From: Actinomyces oris
Lineage (GTDB): Bacteria; Actinomycetota; Actinomycetes; Actinomycetales; Actinomycetaceae
Length of the DNA stretch: 35,157 bases
Assembly: GCF_001937445.1 (NCBI RefSeq)
Contig: NZ_MSKS01000022.1
Coordinates: 1-35,157, forward strand
Reading direction: 5' to 3'
Part shown: one piece after another, positions 1-8,159 of the stretch
How the letters are laid out: each line of letters opens with the position of its first letter
Numbering within the stretch: the stretch's first letter is position 1
The notes under the pieces: generated by a model
Told to the model about the DNA's origin: nothing
The model's input: the letters and a program-made list of their open reading frames with translations, nothing else
Database searches by the model: none
Program-made: the position numbers and the translations under genes

Positions 1-130
1 CGGCCAGCGCCTGACGGCGGGTCTCGTCGGCGGCGATGACGCGGTCGACGAGATCGACGTCGGCACCACGGGCTCGCTGGCTGGCGCGGAAGGGCTCGGG
101 GTTCTCACGAAGCGCACGCAGGTCGATCAT
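1..130 (-). CDS. serS: Seryl-tRNA synthetase, N-terminal fragment (runs off window)
   Basis: Reading the minus strand from the ATG at 130 gives a protein beginning [20 protein letters not shown], which is the typical start of bacterial seryl-tRNA synthetase (the MIDLR..RE.P...R.SQ..RG pattern leading into the tRNA-binding coiled-coil arm). About 43 codons are present and the frame stays open to the window edge. The enzyme charges tRNA-Ser with serine in the cytoplasm. The short length makes this a motif-level call, but the N-terminus is distinctive. A palindrome with a TACACT hexamer lies directly before the ATG and no Shine-Dalgarno is evident, so translation may be leaderless. A DAG-kinase-type gene lies nearby, a neighbourhood I remember from other actinobacteria. 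Confidence 0.82.
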   Translation of the reverse strand, partial: MIDLRALRENPEPFRASQRARGADVDLVDRVIAADETRRQALA

Positions 131-152
131 GGTCCTGAGTGTAGTCAGGACC
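131..152 (-). promoter_or_regulatory. Palindrome with -10-like TACACT just upstream of serS
   Basis: GGTCCTGA and TCAGGACC form a perfect 8-bp inverted repeat around a 6-nt loop and abut the serS ATG. On the minus strand the hexamer TACACT overlaps the loop and ends 7 nt before the ATG, the spacing expected of a -10 box for a leaderless mRNA. I see no convincing -35. The same hexamer is the -10 candidate of the tracrRNA further along. Confidence 0.4.
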
Positions 153-690
153 GCGCCCCAGACAGCATTCGAGCAGCGCCCCGGGCCGATCCGGGCCGCG
201 AGCGCGACGGGCGACGGAGGCGGGGCGAGCCGGGGACGCCCGAAGTCACGGACGAGTGGCGGAGCCAACACTCGAGGGCGGAACGGGTGGGATTCGACGT
301 CGATCCCCCCGGCGGCCGGCCCGCCGCCAGCGTCACCCAAGGCCCTGAAATCCAGGAATGATCCAGGAGATTGGGTGGCGGCGGCGTGGGGTCGCAAGGC
401 CGCGATATATACATGCTCACCCTCACCCGCACCACCTCGAAACGGCGAACGTGACCCACACCCCTCTTACCAACGCAATCCACCTGTGAATAGAATCCAT
501 TTCAATCGGTGCGCCCTATCGTTCCCGACGGTGTTTCCGAGCCGCCACGTTGGAGACTCGCCCTCACCTCCCACCGCACCGCCCTCCCCGCTCCTCCCGG
601 CTAGTCGTCTGTCCCCGATTTTCTGCCACTCCGTCATATCAGGCTCGCCGACCGCCATGAATGCGGGCCCCGACCACAGGACCACAACTC
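153..690. other. Long intergenic region, no gene seen
   Basis: This stretch separates serS (minus) from the OxyR-like gene (plus). Open frames here have skewed, low-complexity compositions (Pro/Arg/Ser rich) and no family resemblance, so I treat them as chance frames of GC-rich DNA. It must hold the oxyR promoter. I looked for a clean OxyR-type operator and found only scattered ATAG/CTAT tetrads, which are not convincing. Confidence 0.5.
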
Positions 691-1623
691 ATGCCGACCA
701 CATCATCTCCGTCCTTCTCCCAGCTGAGGGCCTTCGTAGCGCTGTGCGACCACCAGCACTTCGGTGAGGCCGCCGCCGCGCTCGGAGTCAGCCAGCCCAG
801 CCTGTCCCAGGCCATCACCGCACTGGAGAAGCGCGTCGGCGGCGAGCTGGTGGAGCGCACCACCCGCCGCGTCCTGGTCACCTCCCTGGGCGAGGCCCTG
901 CTGCCCTACGCCCGGGACGCCGTCCTGGCCGCCGAGGCCTTCAACGAGGCCGCCTCCAGCCAGGGCGCCGCCCTGAGCGGCACGATGCGCCTGGGCGTCA
1001 TCCCCACCATCGCGCCCTACCTGGCCCCCGTCCTCATTGACGGCCTGCGCGAGGCCCTGCCCCAGATGGACCTGGACCTGCGTGAGATGGTCACCGGGGA
1101 CAACCTCGACCAGCTCGCCCAGGGGCGCCTCGACGCGGCCATCATCGCCTTGGAGGACGACCTTCAGCGCATCACCGCGATCCCGATGTTCGACGAGCGG
1201 CTCGTCGTCCTCACCGCCGCCGACCACCCCTGGGCCGGCCGCACGGACGTGAGCCCCGCCGAGCTCGACGACCAGCCCCTCCTCCTGCTCGACGAGGGCA
1301 ACTGCCTGCGCGACCAGACCCTAGCCCTGTGCCAGCGCTACGGCTCCCACCCCCCGGTCGCGGTGGCCACCACCCTGTCGACGGTGACCCGCATGGTCGC
1401 TCACGGTTCCGGCGTGACGATCATCCCCGAGGGGGCGCTCCAGCTGCTGACCCCCTCCTCGGAGTACGGCGTCGCCCGTTTCGGCGACGAGGCGCCGATG
1501 CGCCGCATGGGCCTGGTGCACCGGGTCTCCTCCTCCCGCGGCGCCGACTTCGCCCAGCTGGCCGACCTCATCTCGCGCCTGGTGAGAGAGGCCGACCTGC
1601 CCGTCTCGCCCGTCAAGGCCTGA
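691..1623 (+). CDS. oxyR: LysR-family hydrogen-peroxide regulator, OxyR-like
   Basis: A LysR-type regulator with an N-terminal winged helix-turn-helix (FSQLRAFVALCDHQHFGEAA, then VSQPSLSQAITALE) and a C-terminal periplasmic-binding-like sensor domain. The sensor contains NCLRDQTLALC, two cysteines nine residues apart as in E. coli OxyR Cys199/Cys208, with the surrounding C-RDQ-L--C pattern of the OxyR redox switch. Counting from the upstream ATG at 661 these are Cys215 and Cys224. I prefer the ATG at 691 (310 aa) because the protein then starts as OxyR proteins usually do; the 661 start adds ten residues. It should sense peroxide by disulphide formation and control detoxification genes. No target operon is adjacent; a DyP-type peroxidase gene lies about 11 kb away, but control of it is not implied. 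Confidence 0.88.
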   Translation: MPTTSSPSFSQLRAFVALCDHQHFGEAAAALGVSQPSLSQAITALEKRVGGELVERTTRRVLVTSLGEALLPYARDAVLAAEAFNEAASSQGAALSGTMRLGVIPTIAPYLAPVLIDGLREALPQMDLDLREMVTGDNLDQLAQGRLDAAIIALEDDLQRITAIPMFDERLVVLTAADHPWAGRTDVSPAELDDQPLLLLDEGNCLRDQTLALCQRYGSHPPVAVATTLSTVTRMVAHGSGVTIIPEGALQLLTPSSEYGVARFGDEAPMRRMGLVHRVSSSRGADFAQLADLISRLVREADLPVSPVKA

Positions 1624-1745
1624 GCCCTCCCTCCGGGGCGCTCCTCGCCGGCGGCAGGCGCTCTCTCGCGTCCTCTCGGCCCGTTCCTGCCCGCCGCCCC
1701 CTGGCGGGCCGTGACCCAGGCCGCCAGGGCGGCTAACCTGCCCCT

Positions 1746-2957
1746 ATGACGGGCGGCACCGACGGCGGCACCCGGGCGACGACGCGCACCGGGCGGCCAC
1801 TGGCCTGCGTCGTCGTCAACCCCTCCAAGCCGCGCGTCACCGCCGTGGTGCGCTCTCTGCTGGAGGGTGAGCTGCGCGAGGCCGGCTACGCCGGGCCCGT
1901 GTGGCTGGAGACGAGCGTCTCCGAGCCCGGCACGATGCAGGCGCGCCTGGCTCTGGCGGCCGGGGCGAGGCTGGTGGTGGCCGCCGGCGGCGACGGAACG
2001 GTGCGCTCGGTGGCGGCCGGCCTGGCCGGCACCGGGGCCCAGATGGGTATCGTCCCGCTGGGCACGGCGAACCTGGCGGCCCGCAACCTTGGGGTGCCGG
2101 TCGGGGATGCCCGGGCGGCGGCCCAGGTGGTGGTCCGCGGCGTCGATCTTCCCGCCGACCTGGCCTGGGTGCGCACCGAGCCCTGGTCCGATCCCGACGT
2201 CGTCCCCGACCCGGCGCCGGCGGGCGCCCCCCGCGGGCGGGCGGCCTCCACGCCCCTGACGGGGCCAGCCGCAGCAGCCCCGCCGGACTCCCCGCCCGCC
2301 CCGGTCGCACCGGCCGACTCCCGGCAGCTGTCGGCTGAGGCGGCCCGGGCCGTGCGCACGATCCACAGGGCGACCCGCAGGGCGCATCAGTGGACCCGGC
2401 CCACACTCGGCGACGAGCACGCCTGCATGGTGGTGGCCGGGATCGGTTTCGACGCCGGACTGGTGGCCTCCACGCGCCCGGCCCTCAAGGCGCGGGTCGG
2501 CTGGGGCGCCTACGCGCTGGCGGCCATGGAAAACCTGGGCTCGCCGCGCATGGACCTGGTGCTCAGCCTCCAGGACGAGGCCGGCGCACGGCGCGTGGAG
2601 CGCCTGAGGGCCCGCAACCTGCTGGTGGCCAACGGCGGGCGCCTGCCGGCCGGGATCACCCTGCTGCCGCAGGCGCGCACCGACGACGGCATGCTCGACG
2701 TCGCCGCCATCGACACGGTGGCCGGCCTGGCGGGCTGGAGCTCGCTGGCGCGCCAGGTGCTGCCGCCCTATGCGGCGCGCTACTCCGAGTCGGGCCGCTC
2801 TCTAGGACGGGTGATGCTGCGCCGTGGAGGGGAGGTGGCCGTCCGGCTCTCGGCGCCGGCCCTGGTGGAGGTCGACGGCGACCTGCTGGCACCCACGCAG
2901 GGCATGCGGGTACGCATCGACCCCGGGGCGCTGCTCATCCGCCGCCCGGCGGCCTGA
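1746..2957 (+). CDS. Diacylglycerol kinase-fold lipid kinase
   Basis: A 403-aa protein of the DAGK_cat/YegS-like family, which phosphorylates lipids such as diacylglycerol at the membrane inner face. The nucleotide-binding signature GGDGTVRSVAAGL is at residues 81-93, followed by GIVPLGTANLAARNLGVPVG (about 101-120), the second family hallmark. The C-terminal half (AGIGFDAGLV, then NLLVANGGRLPAGITLLPQA and VEVDGD) matches the beta-sandwich domain. Residues about 145-220 are an unusual Ala/Pro-rich insertion between the two domains, longer than in typical 300-aa members and probably a disordered linker. The gene stands alone between oxyR and the convergent amidohydrolase, whose stop lies about 50 bp downstream. 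The exact lipid substrate cannot be told from sequence. Confidence 0.87.
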   Translation: MTGGTDGGTRATTRTGRPLACVVVNPSKPRVTAVVRSLLEGELREAGYAGPVWLETSVSEPGTMQARLALAAGARLVVAAGGDGTVRSVAAGLAGTGAQMGIVPLGTANLAARNLGVPVGDARAAAQVVVRGVDLPADLAWVRTEPWSDPDVVPDPAPAGAPRGRAASTPLTGPAAAAPPDSPPAPVAPADSRQLSAEAARAVRTIHRATRRAHQWTRPTLGDEHACMVVAGIGFDAGLVASTRPALKARVGWGAYALAAMENLGSPRMDLVLSLQDEAGARRVERLRARNLLVANGGRLPAGITLLPQARTDDGMLDVAAIDTVAGLAGWSSLARQVLPPYAARYSESGRSLGRVMLRRGGEVAVRLSAPALVEVDGDLLAPTQGMRVRIDPGALLIRRPAA

Positions 2958-3008
2958 GAGCCAACGCGACTGGGACGGCCTGGGAGGCCGGGGCGGCCTG
3001 AGCCCACC

Positions 3009-4424
3009 TCACTCCTCCCAGAAGCCGGCGACGTCGATCGCCCCGCCGCTGGCCTCGAAGTCGGCGCGCACGGCCCGGCGCAGCTCGGCGTCGTGCAGCC
3101 AGTCCAGGGCGACTGCGGCCAGCCCGTAGGCGCCGTCGAGCGCGGCCGCGTCCCCGGTGGGGGCGCCGGCGGCCTCGGTCATGGCAGGGGTGTGGAGGGC
3201 GACGTCGGGCCGGTCGGTGACCTTGATGAGCGGGTGGATGCCGGGGATGCGCTGGGAGACGTTGCCGAAGTCGGTGCCGGCGGCGATGGTCTCGGGCAGG
3301 ACGCCGGCGGCCAGGGGGTCGCGGCCGCGCTCGCGCTGGGAGCGCACCCAGGAGGTCAGCAGGGGGCCGTTGTCCCGGACGGGGACCTCGTTGCAGTACT
3401 CGGAGGTGAGGATCTCGACGCCGGTGCCGGTCATGAGGGCGGCGCCGTGGAGGAGCTCCTCGACCCGCTCGGCGATCTCCTTGAGGGTCTCGAGGTACTT
3501 GGAGCGCACCATGATGGACAGCTCGGTGCGCTCGGGGATGATGTTGGGGACCTGGCCGCCGTCGGTGATGATGGCGTGGAGGCGGTCCATGGGGAGCATC
3601 TGCTGGCGCAGCAGGCCGATGCCGGTCAGGGCCAGGGTGGCGGCGTCCAGGGCGTTGCGACCCATGAAGGGCTGGGAGGCGGCGTGGGCCGGCACGCCGT
3701 GGAAGATGACGCGCAGGCGGCGCACGCCCAGCCAGGTCTGGTGGGTGACGTCGTGGGCGTAGGAGTGGGTCTGGATGGCGGCGTCGACGCCGTCGAGCAT
3801 GCCGCGCACGGCCAGGATCTCCTTGGCGGTCGAGTTCTCCTCGGCGGGCGTGGTCTGCAGGACGACGCGGCCGGGCAGGGCGCCGGGGCGGGTGCGGGCC
3901 AGGGAGGCCAGGGCGAGGAAGGCGCCCACGGAGTTGGCGCACATGACGTTGTGGCCGCAGCCGTGGCCGATGCCGGGCAGGGCGTCGTACTCGGCGAGGA
4001 TGGCGATGGTGCCGGCCGACTCGCCGGAGTCTGCGGCGGTTGCGCCGGTGCCGCCGGTTGCTGCCTCGGTGCTGCCGGCCCCGGGGATCTCGGCGCGCAG
4101 GGCGGTGTCCATGCCGTAGACGCCGGCCTCGGGCTCGATGCCGTGGCGGCGCAGGAGCTCGGCGACCGTGGCCACGGCGTGATGCTCCTCGTAGCCGGTC
4201 TCGGGGTGGTCGTGGATGTCGTGGGAGAGCTCGACGATCTGCGGGGCCAGCTCGGCGACGACCTCACCCAGGGCGGTGCGCAGAGCGGTGGGGGCTCCGG
4301 CGTCGTCGGGCAGGGTCGGTGCCGGGCCGACGACGCCGCGGCGCTCCTCGGTCTCAGCGAGCATGCGCTCCTGGATGGCGCCGGAGGGGACGGTGGGGCG
4401 GGTCAGGTCATTCAGGTCGCGCAT
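3009..4424 (-). CDS. M20-family metallo-amidohydrolase/peptidase
   Basis: A 471-aa protein of the M20D amidohydrolase group (relatives include aminobenzoyl-glutamate and N-acyl-amino-acid hydrolases). From the ATG at 4424: LSHDIHDHPETGYEE (about 66-80) is the N-terminal signature, GIGHGCGHN (151-159) carries the metal-binding Cys/His motif, TTPAEENSTAKE (191-202) contains the catalytic and metal-binding glutamates, and HGVPAHAA starts the lid/dimerisation domain. An open frame extends upstream to 4676 but runs through a dispersed palindromic repeat, so I take MRDLNDLTRP as the start; two relic copies elsewhere support this because their homology covers the same ATG. Residues about 113-137 are a Gly/Ala/Thr-rich insertion. 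It hydrolyses an amide bond of an acylated amino acid or dipeptide; the substrate is not determinable. Confidence 0.87.
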   Translation of the reverse strand: MRDLNDLTRPTVPSGAIQERMLAETEERRGVVGPAPTLPDDAGAPTALRTALGEVVAELAPQIVELSHDIHDHPETGYEEHHAVATVAELLRRHGIEPEAGVYGMDTALRAEIPGAGSTEAATGGTGATAADSGESAGTIAILAEYDALPGIGHGCGHNVMCANSVGAFLALASLARTRPGALPGRVVLQTTPAEENSTAKEILAVRGMLDGVDAAIQTHSYAHDVTHQTWLGVRRLRVIFHGVPAHAASQPFMGRNALDAATLALTGIGLLRQQMLPMDRLHAIITDGGQVPNIIPERTELSIMVRSKYLETLKEIAERVEELLHGAALMTGTGVEILTSEYCNEVPVRDNGPLLTSWVRSQRERGRDPLAAGVLPETIAAGTDFGNVSQRIPGIHPLIKVTDRPDVALHTPAMTEAAGAPTGDAAALDGAYGLAAVALDWLHDAELRRAVRADFEASGGAIDVAGFWEE

Positions 4425-4445
4425 GGCTCCATCTTGGCCCAGCCG
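4277..4445. repeat. Direct repeat, copy 1 (5' end of amidohydrolase gene)
   Basis: These 169 bp, covering the first 49 codons and 21 bp upstream of the M20 amidohydrolase, recur at 10128-10296 in the same orientation with 7 mismatches and no gap, a constant offset of 5851 bp. The two copies enclose the entire CRISPR-Cas locus. Confidence 0.93.
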
Positions 4446-4455
4446 CCCCCGCCGC

Positions 4456-4620
4456 GGGAGCCGCCGCCCCCATCGAGGACTTACTTTCGCCACCAGGACT
4501 GCGCTGTCCCCCAGATGGCGACGGGGAGACCCCAGTAGCCTGGAGGAAAACGCAGTCCTCGGTCGGAAAGTACGTTCCGGGCGCGAACCGCAGTCACCAC
4601 TGCGGCCCGCCCGAGCCGCC
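4456..4620. repeat. Dispersed palindromic repeat element, copy A
   Basis: A 165-bp intergenic element present four times in the window. It starts GGGAGCC, contains nested inverted repeats and ends in a GC-rich tail with GCCCGAGCCGCC. Outer arms GGACTTACTTTC and GAAAGTACGTTCC pair with few mismatches, middle arms AGGACTGCG and CGCAGTCCT pair perfectly, and a TCCCC/GGGGA stem lies at the centre. Copy A is about 99% identical to copy B (2 differences). No transposase is encoded. It could be a MITE-like or REP/BIME-like element; which one is unknown. Confidence 0.88.
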
Positions 4621-4715
4621 GCCGGGGGCGAGTGCCCCTCGCCCCCGCGCTCTTCCGCCACCTCCGGCGCTCGCACACCGAGACTCTCTTAAGACCAGGG
4701 ATCCAGCTCCGATGG

Positions 4716-4724
4716 TGCTACACT
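4716..4724 (+). promoter_or_regulatory. Extended -10 promoter of tracrRNA
   Basis: TGCTACACT fits the extended -10 form TGnTAnnnT. It lies about 7 nt before the expected start of the anti-repeat. No good -35 is seen, which extended -10 promoters can tolerate. It differs by one base from TGCTACAAT, which forms the end of the Neisseria II-C CRISPR repeat and serves as its promoter. Confidence 0.6.
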
Positions 4725-4728
4725 CGCA

Positions 4729-4843
4729 GTGACTGATTCCCAGTAAGCCCCGCCATGCTTGCGGGGTTGAATGCTCCACCGGCTTGCCCACTGGCAAGGC
4801 GGTCTGACTGCCCGATCTCACATTGAGACCGGGCAGTTTTCTT
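4729..4843 (+). ncRNA. tracrRNA of the type II-C system
   Basis: Positions 4729-4743 (GTGACTGATTCCCAG) are identical to positions 21-35 of the variant CRISPR repeats, so the plus-strand transcript is complementary to crRNAs made from the minus strand. Downstream are the hairpins expected of a tracrRNA: CCCCGC/GCGGGG around 4748-4767, CTTGCC/GGCAAG around 4783-4798, and a terminator stem at 4807-4837 followed by TTTTCTT. The anti-repeat is short (15 nt), and transcription probably starts within or just before it. The RNA should pair with crRNA, be cut by RNase III and load Cas9. The 5' end is inferred from the promoter position. Confidence 0.87.
4807..4843 (+). terminator. Rho-independent terminator of tracrRNA
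   Basis: The stem CTGCCCG..TCTC / GAGA..CGGGCAG closes on an ACATT loop and is followed by TTTTCTT. It ends only 25-43 nt before the cas9 start, so cas9 needs its own promoter or read-through. Confidence 0.85.
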
Positions 4844-4885
4844 ACGACAGCCTCATAGTGCGTTCAAGTGTGGTATGCATCTCTC

Positions 4886-7800
4886 ATGCCTACTCACCAC
4901 CTTCGCGTGGGGATCGACGTCGGCACCCATTCCGTCGGGCTCGCAACGCTGCGGGTTGACGACCAGGGGACCCCCATCGAGCTCCTTTCAGCACTGTCGC
5001 TCATTCATGACTCAGGAATCGGCGAGGACGGGAAGAGAACCGCCTCGACTCGCAAGGAGATCTCCGGCGTCGCCCGCCGCGCTCGACGCCTGCTGCGGCG
5101 TCGACGCAAGCGGCTCCAGCAACTCGACAAGGTGCTGCTCGACCTGGGCTTCCCAATTCCAGATCTAGGCGGGCAGACCGATCCATACCTGGTGTGGAGA
5201 GTGCGCGCTCAGCTGGTTGAGGAGACGCTACCTGAGGAGCTGCGTGGCCCGGCCATCTCCATGGCGGTACGCCATATCGCACGGCATCGGGGGTGGCGCA
5301 ACCCGTACTCGAAGGTCGAGTCGCTGTTGTCACCTGCAGAGGACTCCCCGTTCATGGAGGCGCTGCGCGAGCGCATCATGACGGGCCCAGGCGAGATTCT
5401 CGACGACGACATCACCCCCGGACAGGCGATGGCCCAGGTGGCGCTGACCCACCGCATCACCATGCGCGGTCCGAAGGGCATTCTCGGCAAGTTGCATCAG
5501 AGCGACAACGCCAATGAGATCCGGAAGATCTGCGACCGTCAGGGCATCTCTCCCGATGTCTGCAAGCAGCTGCTGCGTGCCGTTTTCAAGGCGGAGTCCC
5601 CACGCGGGTCGGCCGTCTCCCGCGTGGCTCCCGACCCGCTTCCCGGCCAGGGCTCCTTTCGGCGCGCGCCGAAGTGCGATCCGGAGTTCCAGCGCTTCCG
5701 GATCATCTCCATCGTGGCCAATCTCCGCATCAGTGAGGCCAAAGGTAAGGACCGGCCGCTGACGGCGGACGAGCGCCGCCAAGTAGTTGCCTTCCTCCTG
5801 GAGGACCCACGAGACGACCTGACCTGGGTTGATGTGGCTGAGAAGCTGGGAGTCTCCCGCCAGGCTCTGCGGGGTACCGCGACGCTCACCGCAGATGGTG
5901 AACGGTCGGCCGCTCAGCCTCCGGTCAACGTGACCGACCAGATCATGCGCAAGACGAAGATCAGCGCGCTGAAGACCTGGTGGGTGGAGGCCGACGCCGA
6001 ACGGCAGGGCGCCATGGTCCGTTACCTCTACGAGGGTCTTGAGGACTCGGAGTGCGCCGAGGTCATTGCCAAGTTGCCGGAGGAGGACCAGGCCAAGCTC
6101 GATTCTCTCCACCTTCCAGCCGGACGTGCGGCGTATTCGCGGGAGTCATTGACGGCCCTCAGCGACCACATGCTGGCGACGACTGACGATCTGCATGAGG
6201 CACGTAAGCAGCTCTTCGGCGTCGATGACTCATGGGCCCCTCCGGCCGAACCTGTGGGCGCCCCGGTGGGCAACCCGTCCGTCGACCGGACCCTCAAGGC
6301 CGTCGCACGGTATCTCGCCGCGGTCGAGAATGTGTGGGGCAAGCCCGAGGTCATTCAGGTGGAGCATGTCCGAGATGGCTTCGCCAGCGAGCGTGCGGCG
6401 CGGGAGCGGGACCGGGCGAACAACCGTCGCTACGAGGTGAACCAACGCGCGATCAAGGAGATTCAGCAGTCCTACGGTGTGGAGGGACATGTACGTCCAG
6501 GCGACGTCATGCGCCATCACGCCATCACATTGCAGGACTCCGCCTGCTTGTACTGTGGGGGGACAATCGGCTACCACACCTCTCAGCTGGACCACATCGT
6601 TCCGCAGGCCGGAACAGGATCGAATAACCACCGAGAGAATCTCGTGGCCGTCTGCGAGCGCTGCAACCGTTCGAAATCGAACACCCCGTTCGCAGTTTGG
6701 GCGCAGACCTGCGGGATCCCTGATGTCGGGGTGAAGGAGGCCATCGGTCGAGTGCGCGGGTGGCGCAACCGCCCTGACGGCATGTCACCTGGTGATTTGA
6801 AGCGCCTTAAGAAGGAGGTCATCGCTCGTCTTCAGCGCACCCAGGAGGATCCTGAGATCGATGAGCGCAGTATGGAGTCCGTGGCTTGGATGGCCAATGA
6901 GCTTCGCCACCGTATTGCCGCCACCTACCCCGACGCCGATGTCATGGTCTACCGTGGCGCCATCACTGCGGCTGCCCGCAAGGCGGCGGGTATCGACTCC
7001 CGTATCAACCTGATTGGTGAGAAGGGACGCAAGGATCGCATTGACCGTCGCCACCACGCCGTGGATGCGAGCGTTGTCGCCCTCATGGAGAGGAGCGCCG
7101 CCAAGACGCTGGCGGAACGGTCAAGTCTTCGTTGGGCACAGCGCCTCACTGGCCAGGAGGAGACCTGGAAGCAGTACACGGGCTTGACCGTGGGGGCGCG
7201 AGAGCACTTCGAGTCGTGGCGGAGCCACATGCTTCGTCTCACGGAGCTGTTTAATGAGCGCCTGGCCGCTGATGAAGTGCATGTCGTTGAGAACCTTCGC
7301 TTGCGTCTCGGTAGCGGTAACGCCCACGACGACACGATCCGGAAGTACGACACTCCCCGGCTCGGTGACGGCCTGTCGGTCAACCAGATTGATCGAGCCA
7401 GTTCCCCCGCATTGTGGTGTGCGCTCACCCGGGAGGTGGACTTCGACGCCGAGAACGGCCTTCCTGCCAGGGAGGATCGTTTGATCAGAGTTCACGGACA
7501 AGAGTTGACGTCCAACGACCGTATTAAGCTGTTCTCCAAGAAGCGCGGCAACGATGCCAAGGAGAAGCCTTTCGGGGCTATCGCGGTGCGTGGTGGTTAC
7601 GCGGAGATCGGGTCAACAATCCATCACGCCCGCATCTACCGTATCGAGGGCAAGAAGCCTGTCTACGCGATGCTCCGCGTCTTCACTCACGACCTGCTAA
7701 GTCATCGGCATGGGGATCTCTTCTCCGCGGTCGTCCTACCCCAGTCGATTAGCATGAGGTGCGCCGAACCGAAGCTTCGGCAGGCCATCGCTGCGGGCAA

Positions 7801-8149
7801 CGCCACCTATCTGGGATGGGTCGTGGTGGGTGACGAACTGGAGATCAACATTGACTCCTTCACCAAAGACACTATTGGGCGCTTCCTCGAAGACTACCCT
7901 AACACCACACGTTGGCGTATATGTGGGTATGACGCCAACAATAAACTGACATTGAAACCAAGGATCCTTGCCGCGGAAGGATTAGGGAATCCAATCAGCG
8001 CCGTGAGTGAAATCGTTGACCGTAAAGGATGGCGAGTAGCAATTAACGTACTGGCCAAAGTACAACCTACTGTTGTTCGTCGCGATGCTCTAGGCCGCCC
8101 TCGGCACTCCAGTAGATTCGGTCTCCCTGTCTCCTGGACCCTCGAGTGA
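4886..8149 (+). CDS. cas9: CRISPR-associated endonuclease Cas9, type II-C (AnaCas9-like)
   Basis: RNA-guided DNA endonuclease closely resembling A. naeslundii AnaCas9 in sequence and size (1087 aa from the ATG used here, 1093 from an in-frame GTG at 4868). In GTG-start numbering: RuvC-I GIDVGTHSVG with Asp17; an arginine-rich bridge helix (RRARRLLRRRRKRLQ); RuvC-II VEHVRDG with Glu499; HNH domain with the C-YC..CERC zinc pair and LDHIVPQ, catalytic Asp575/His576; RuvC-III RRHHAVDA with His730 and Asp733; then the C-terminal PAM-interacting region. All catalytic residues are present, so it should be active. No Shine-Dalgarno precedes either start; a TGGTATGCA element 7 nt before the ATG at 4886 would fit leaderless expression. 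No csn2 or cas4 gene is present, which defines type II-C. Confidence 0.97.
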   Translation: MPTHHLRVGIDVGTHSVGLATLRVDDQGTPIELLSALSLIHDSGIGEDGKRTASTRKEISGVARRARRLLRRRRKRLQQLDKVLLDLGFPIPDLGGQTDPYLVWRVRAQLVEETLPEELRGPAISMAVRHIARHRGWRNPYSKVESLLSPAEDSPFMEALRERIMTGPGEILDDDITPGQAMAQVALTHRITMRGPKGILGKLHQSDNANEIRKICDRQGISPDVCKQLLRAVFKAESPRGSAVSRVAPDPLPGQGSFRRAPKCDPEFQRFRIISIVANLRISEAKGKDRPLTADERRQVVAFLLEDPRDDLTWVDVAEKLGVSRQALRGTATLTADGERSAAQPPVNVTDQIMRKTKISALKTWWVEADAERQGAMVRYLYEGLEDSECAEVIAKLPEEDQAKLDSLHLPAGRAAYSRESLTALSDHMLATTDDLHEARKQLFGVDDSWAPPAEPVGAPVGNPSVDRTLKAVARYLAAVENVWGKPEVIQVEHVRDGFASERAARERDRANNRRYEVNQRAIKEIQQSYGVEGHVRPGDVMRHHAITLQDSACLYCGGTIGYHTSQLDHIVPQAGTGSNNHRENLVAVCERCNRSKSNTPFAVWAQTCGIPDVGVKEAIGRVRGWRNRPDGMSPGDLKRLKKEVIARLQRTQEDPEIDERSMESVAWMANELRHRIAATYPDADVMVYRGAITAAARKAAGIDSRINLIGEKGRKDRIDRRHHAVDASVVALMERSAAKTLAERSSLRWAQRLTGQEETWKQYTGLTVGAREHFESWRSHMLRLTELFNERLAADEVHVVENLRLRLGSGNAHDDTIRKYDTPRLGDGLSVNQIDRASSPALWCALTREVDFDAENGLPAREDRLIRVHGQELTSNDRIKLFSKKRGNDAKEKPFGAIAVRGGYAEIGSTIHHARIYRIEGKKPVYAMLRVFTHDLLSHRHGDLFSAVVLPQSISMRCAEPKLRQAIAAGNATYLGWVVVGDELEINIDSFTKDTIGRFLEDYPNTTRWRICGYDANNKLTLKPRILAAEGLGNPISAVSEIVDRKGWRVAINVLAKVQPTVVRRDALGRPRHSSRFGLPVSWTLE

Positions 8150-8159
8150 GGCTCCGAAA

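Noticed and set aside
480-530. Possible OxyR operator upstream of oxyR (ATAG/CTAT tetrads)
   Set aside because: Only two loosely spaced tetrads fit; the full four-part pattern is absent.
3093-4538. A 481-codon plus-strand open frame opposite the amidohydrolase
   Set aside because: It is the antisense shadow of a gene with M20 metal-binding motifs.
4425-4676. N-terminal extension of the amidohydrolase to the first in-frame start at 4676
   Set aside because: The extension is translated palindromic repeat; homology to relic copies supports the ATG at 4424.
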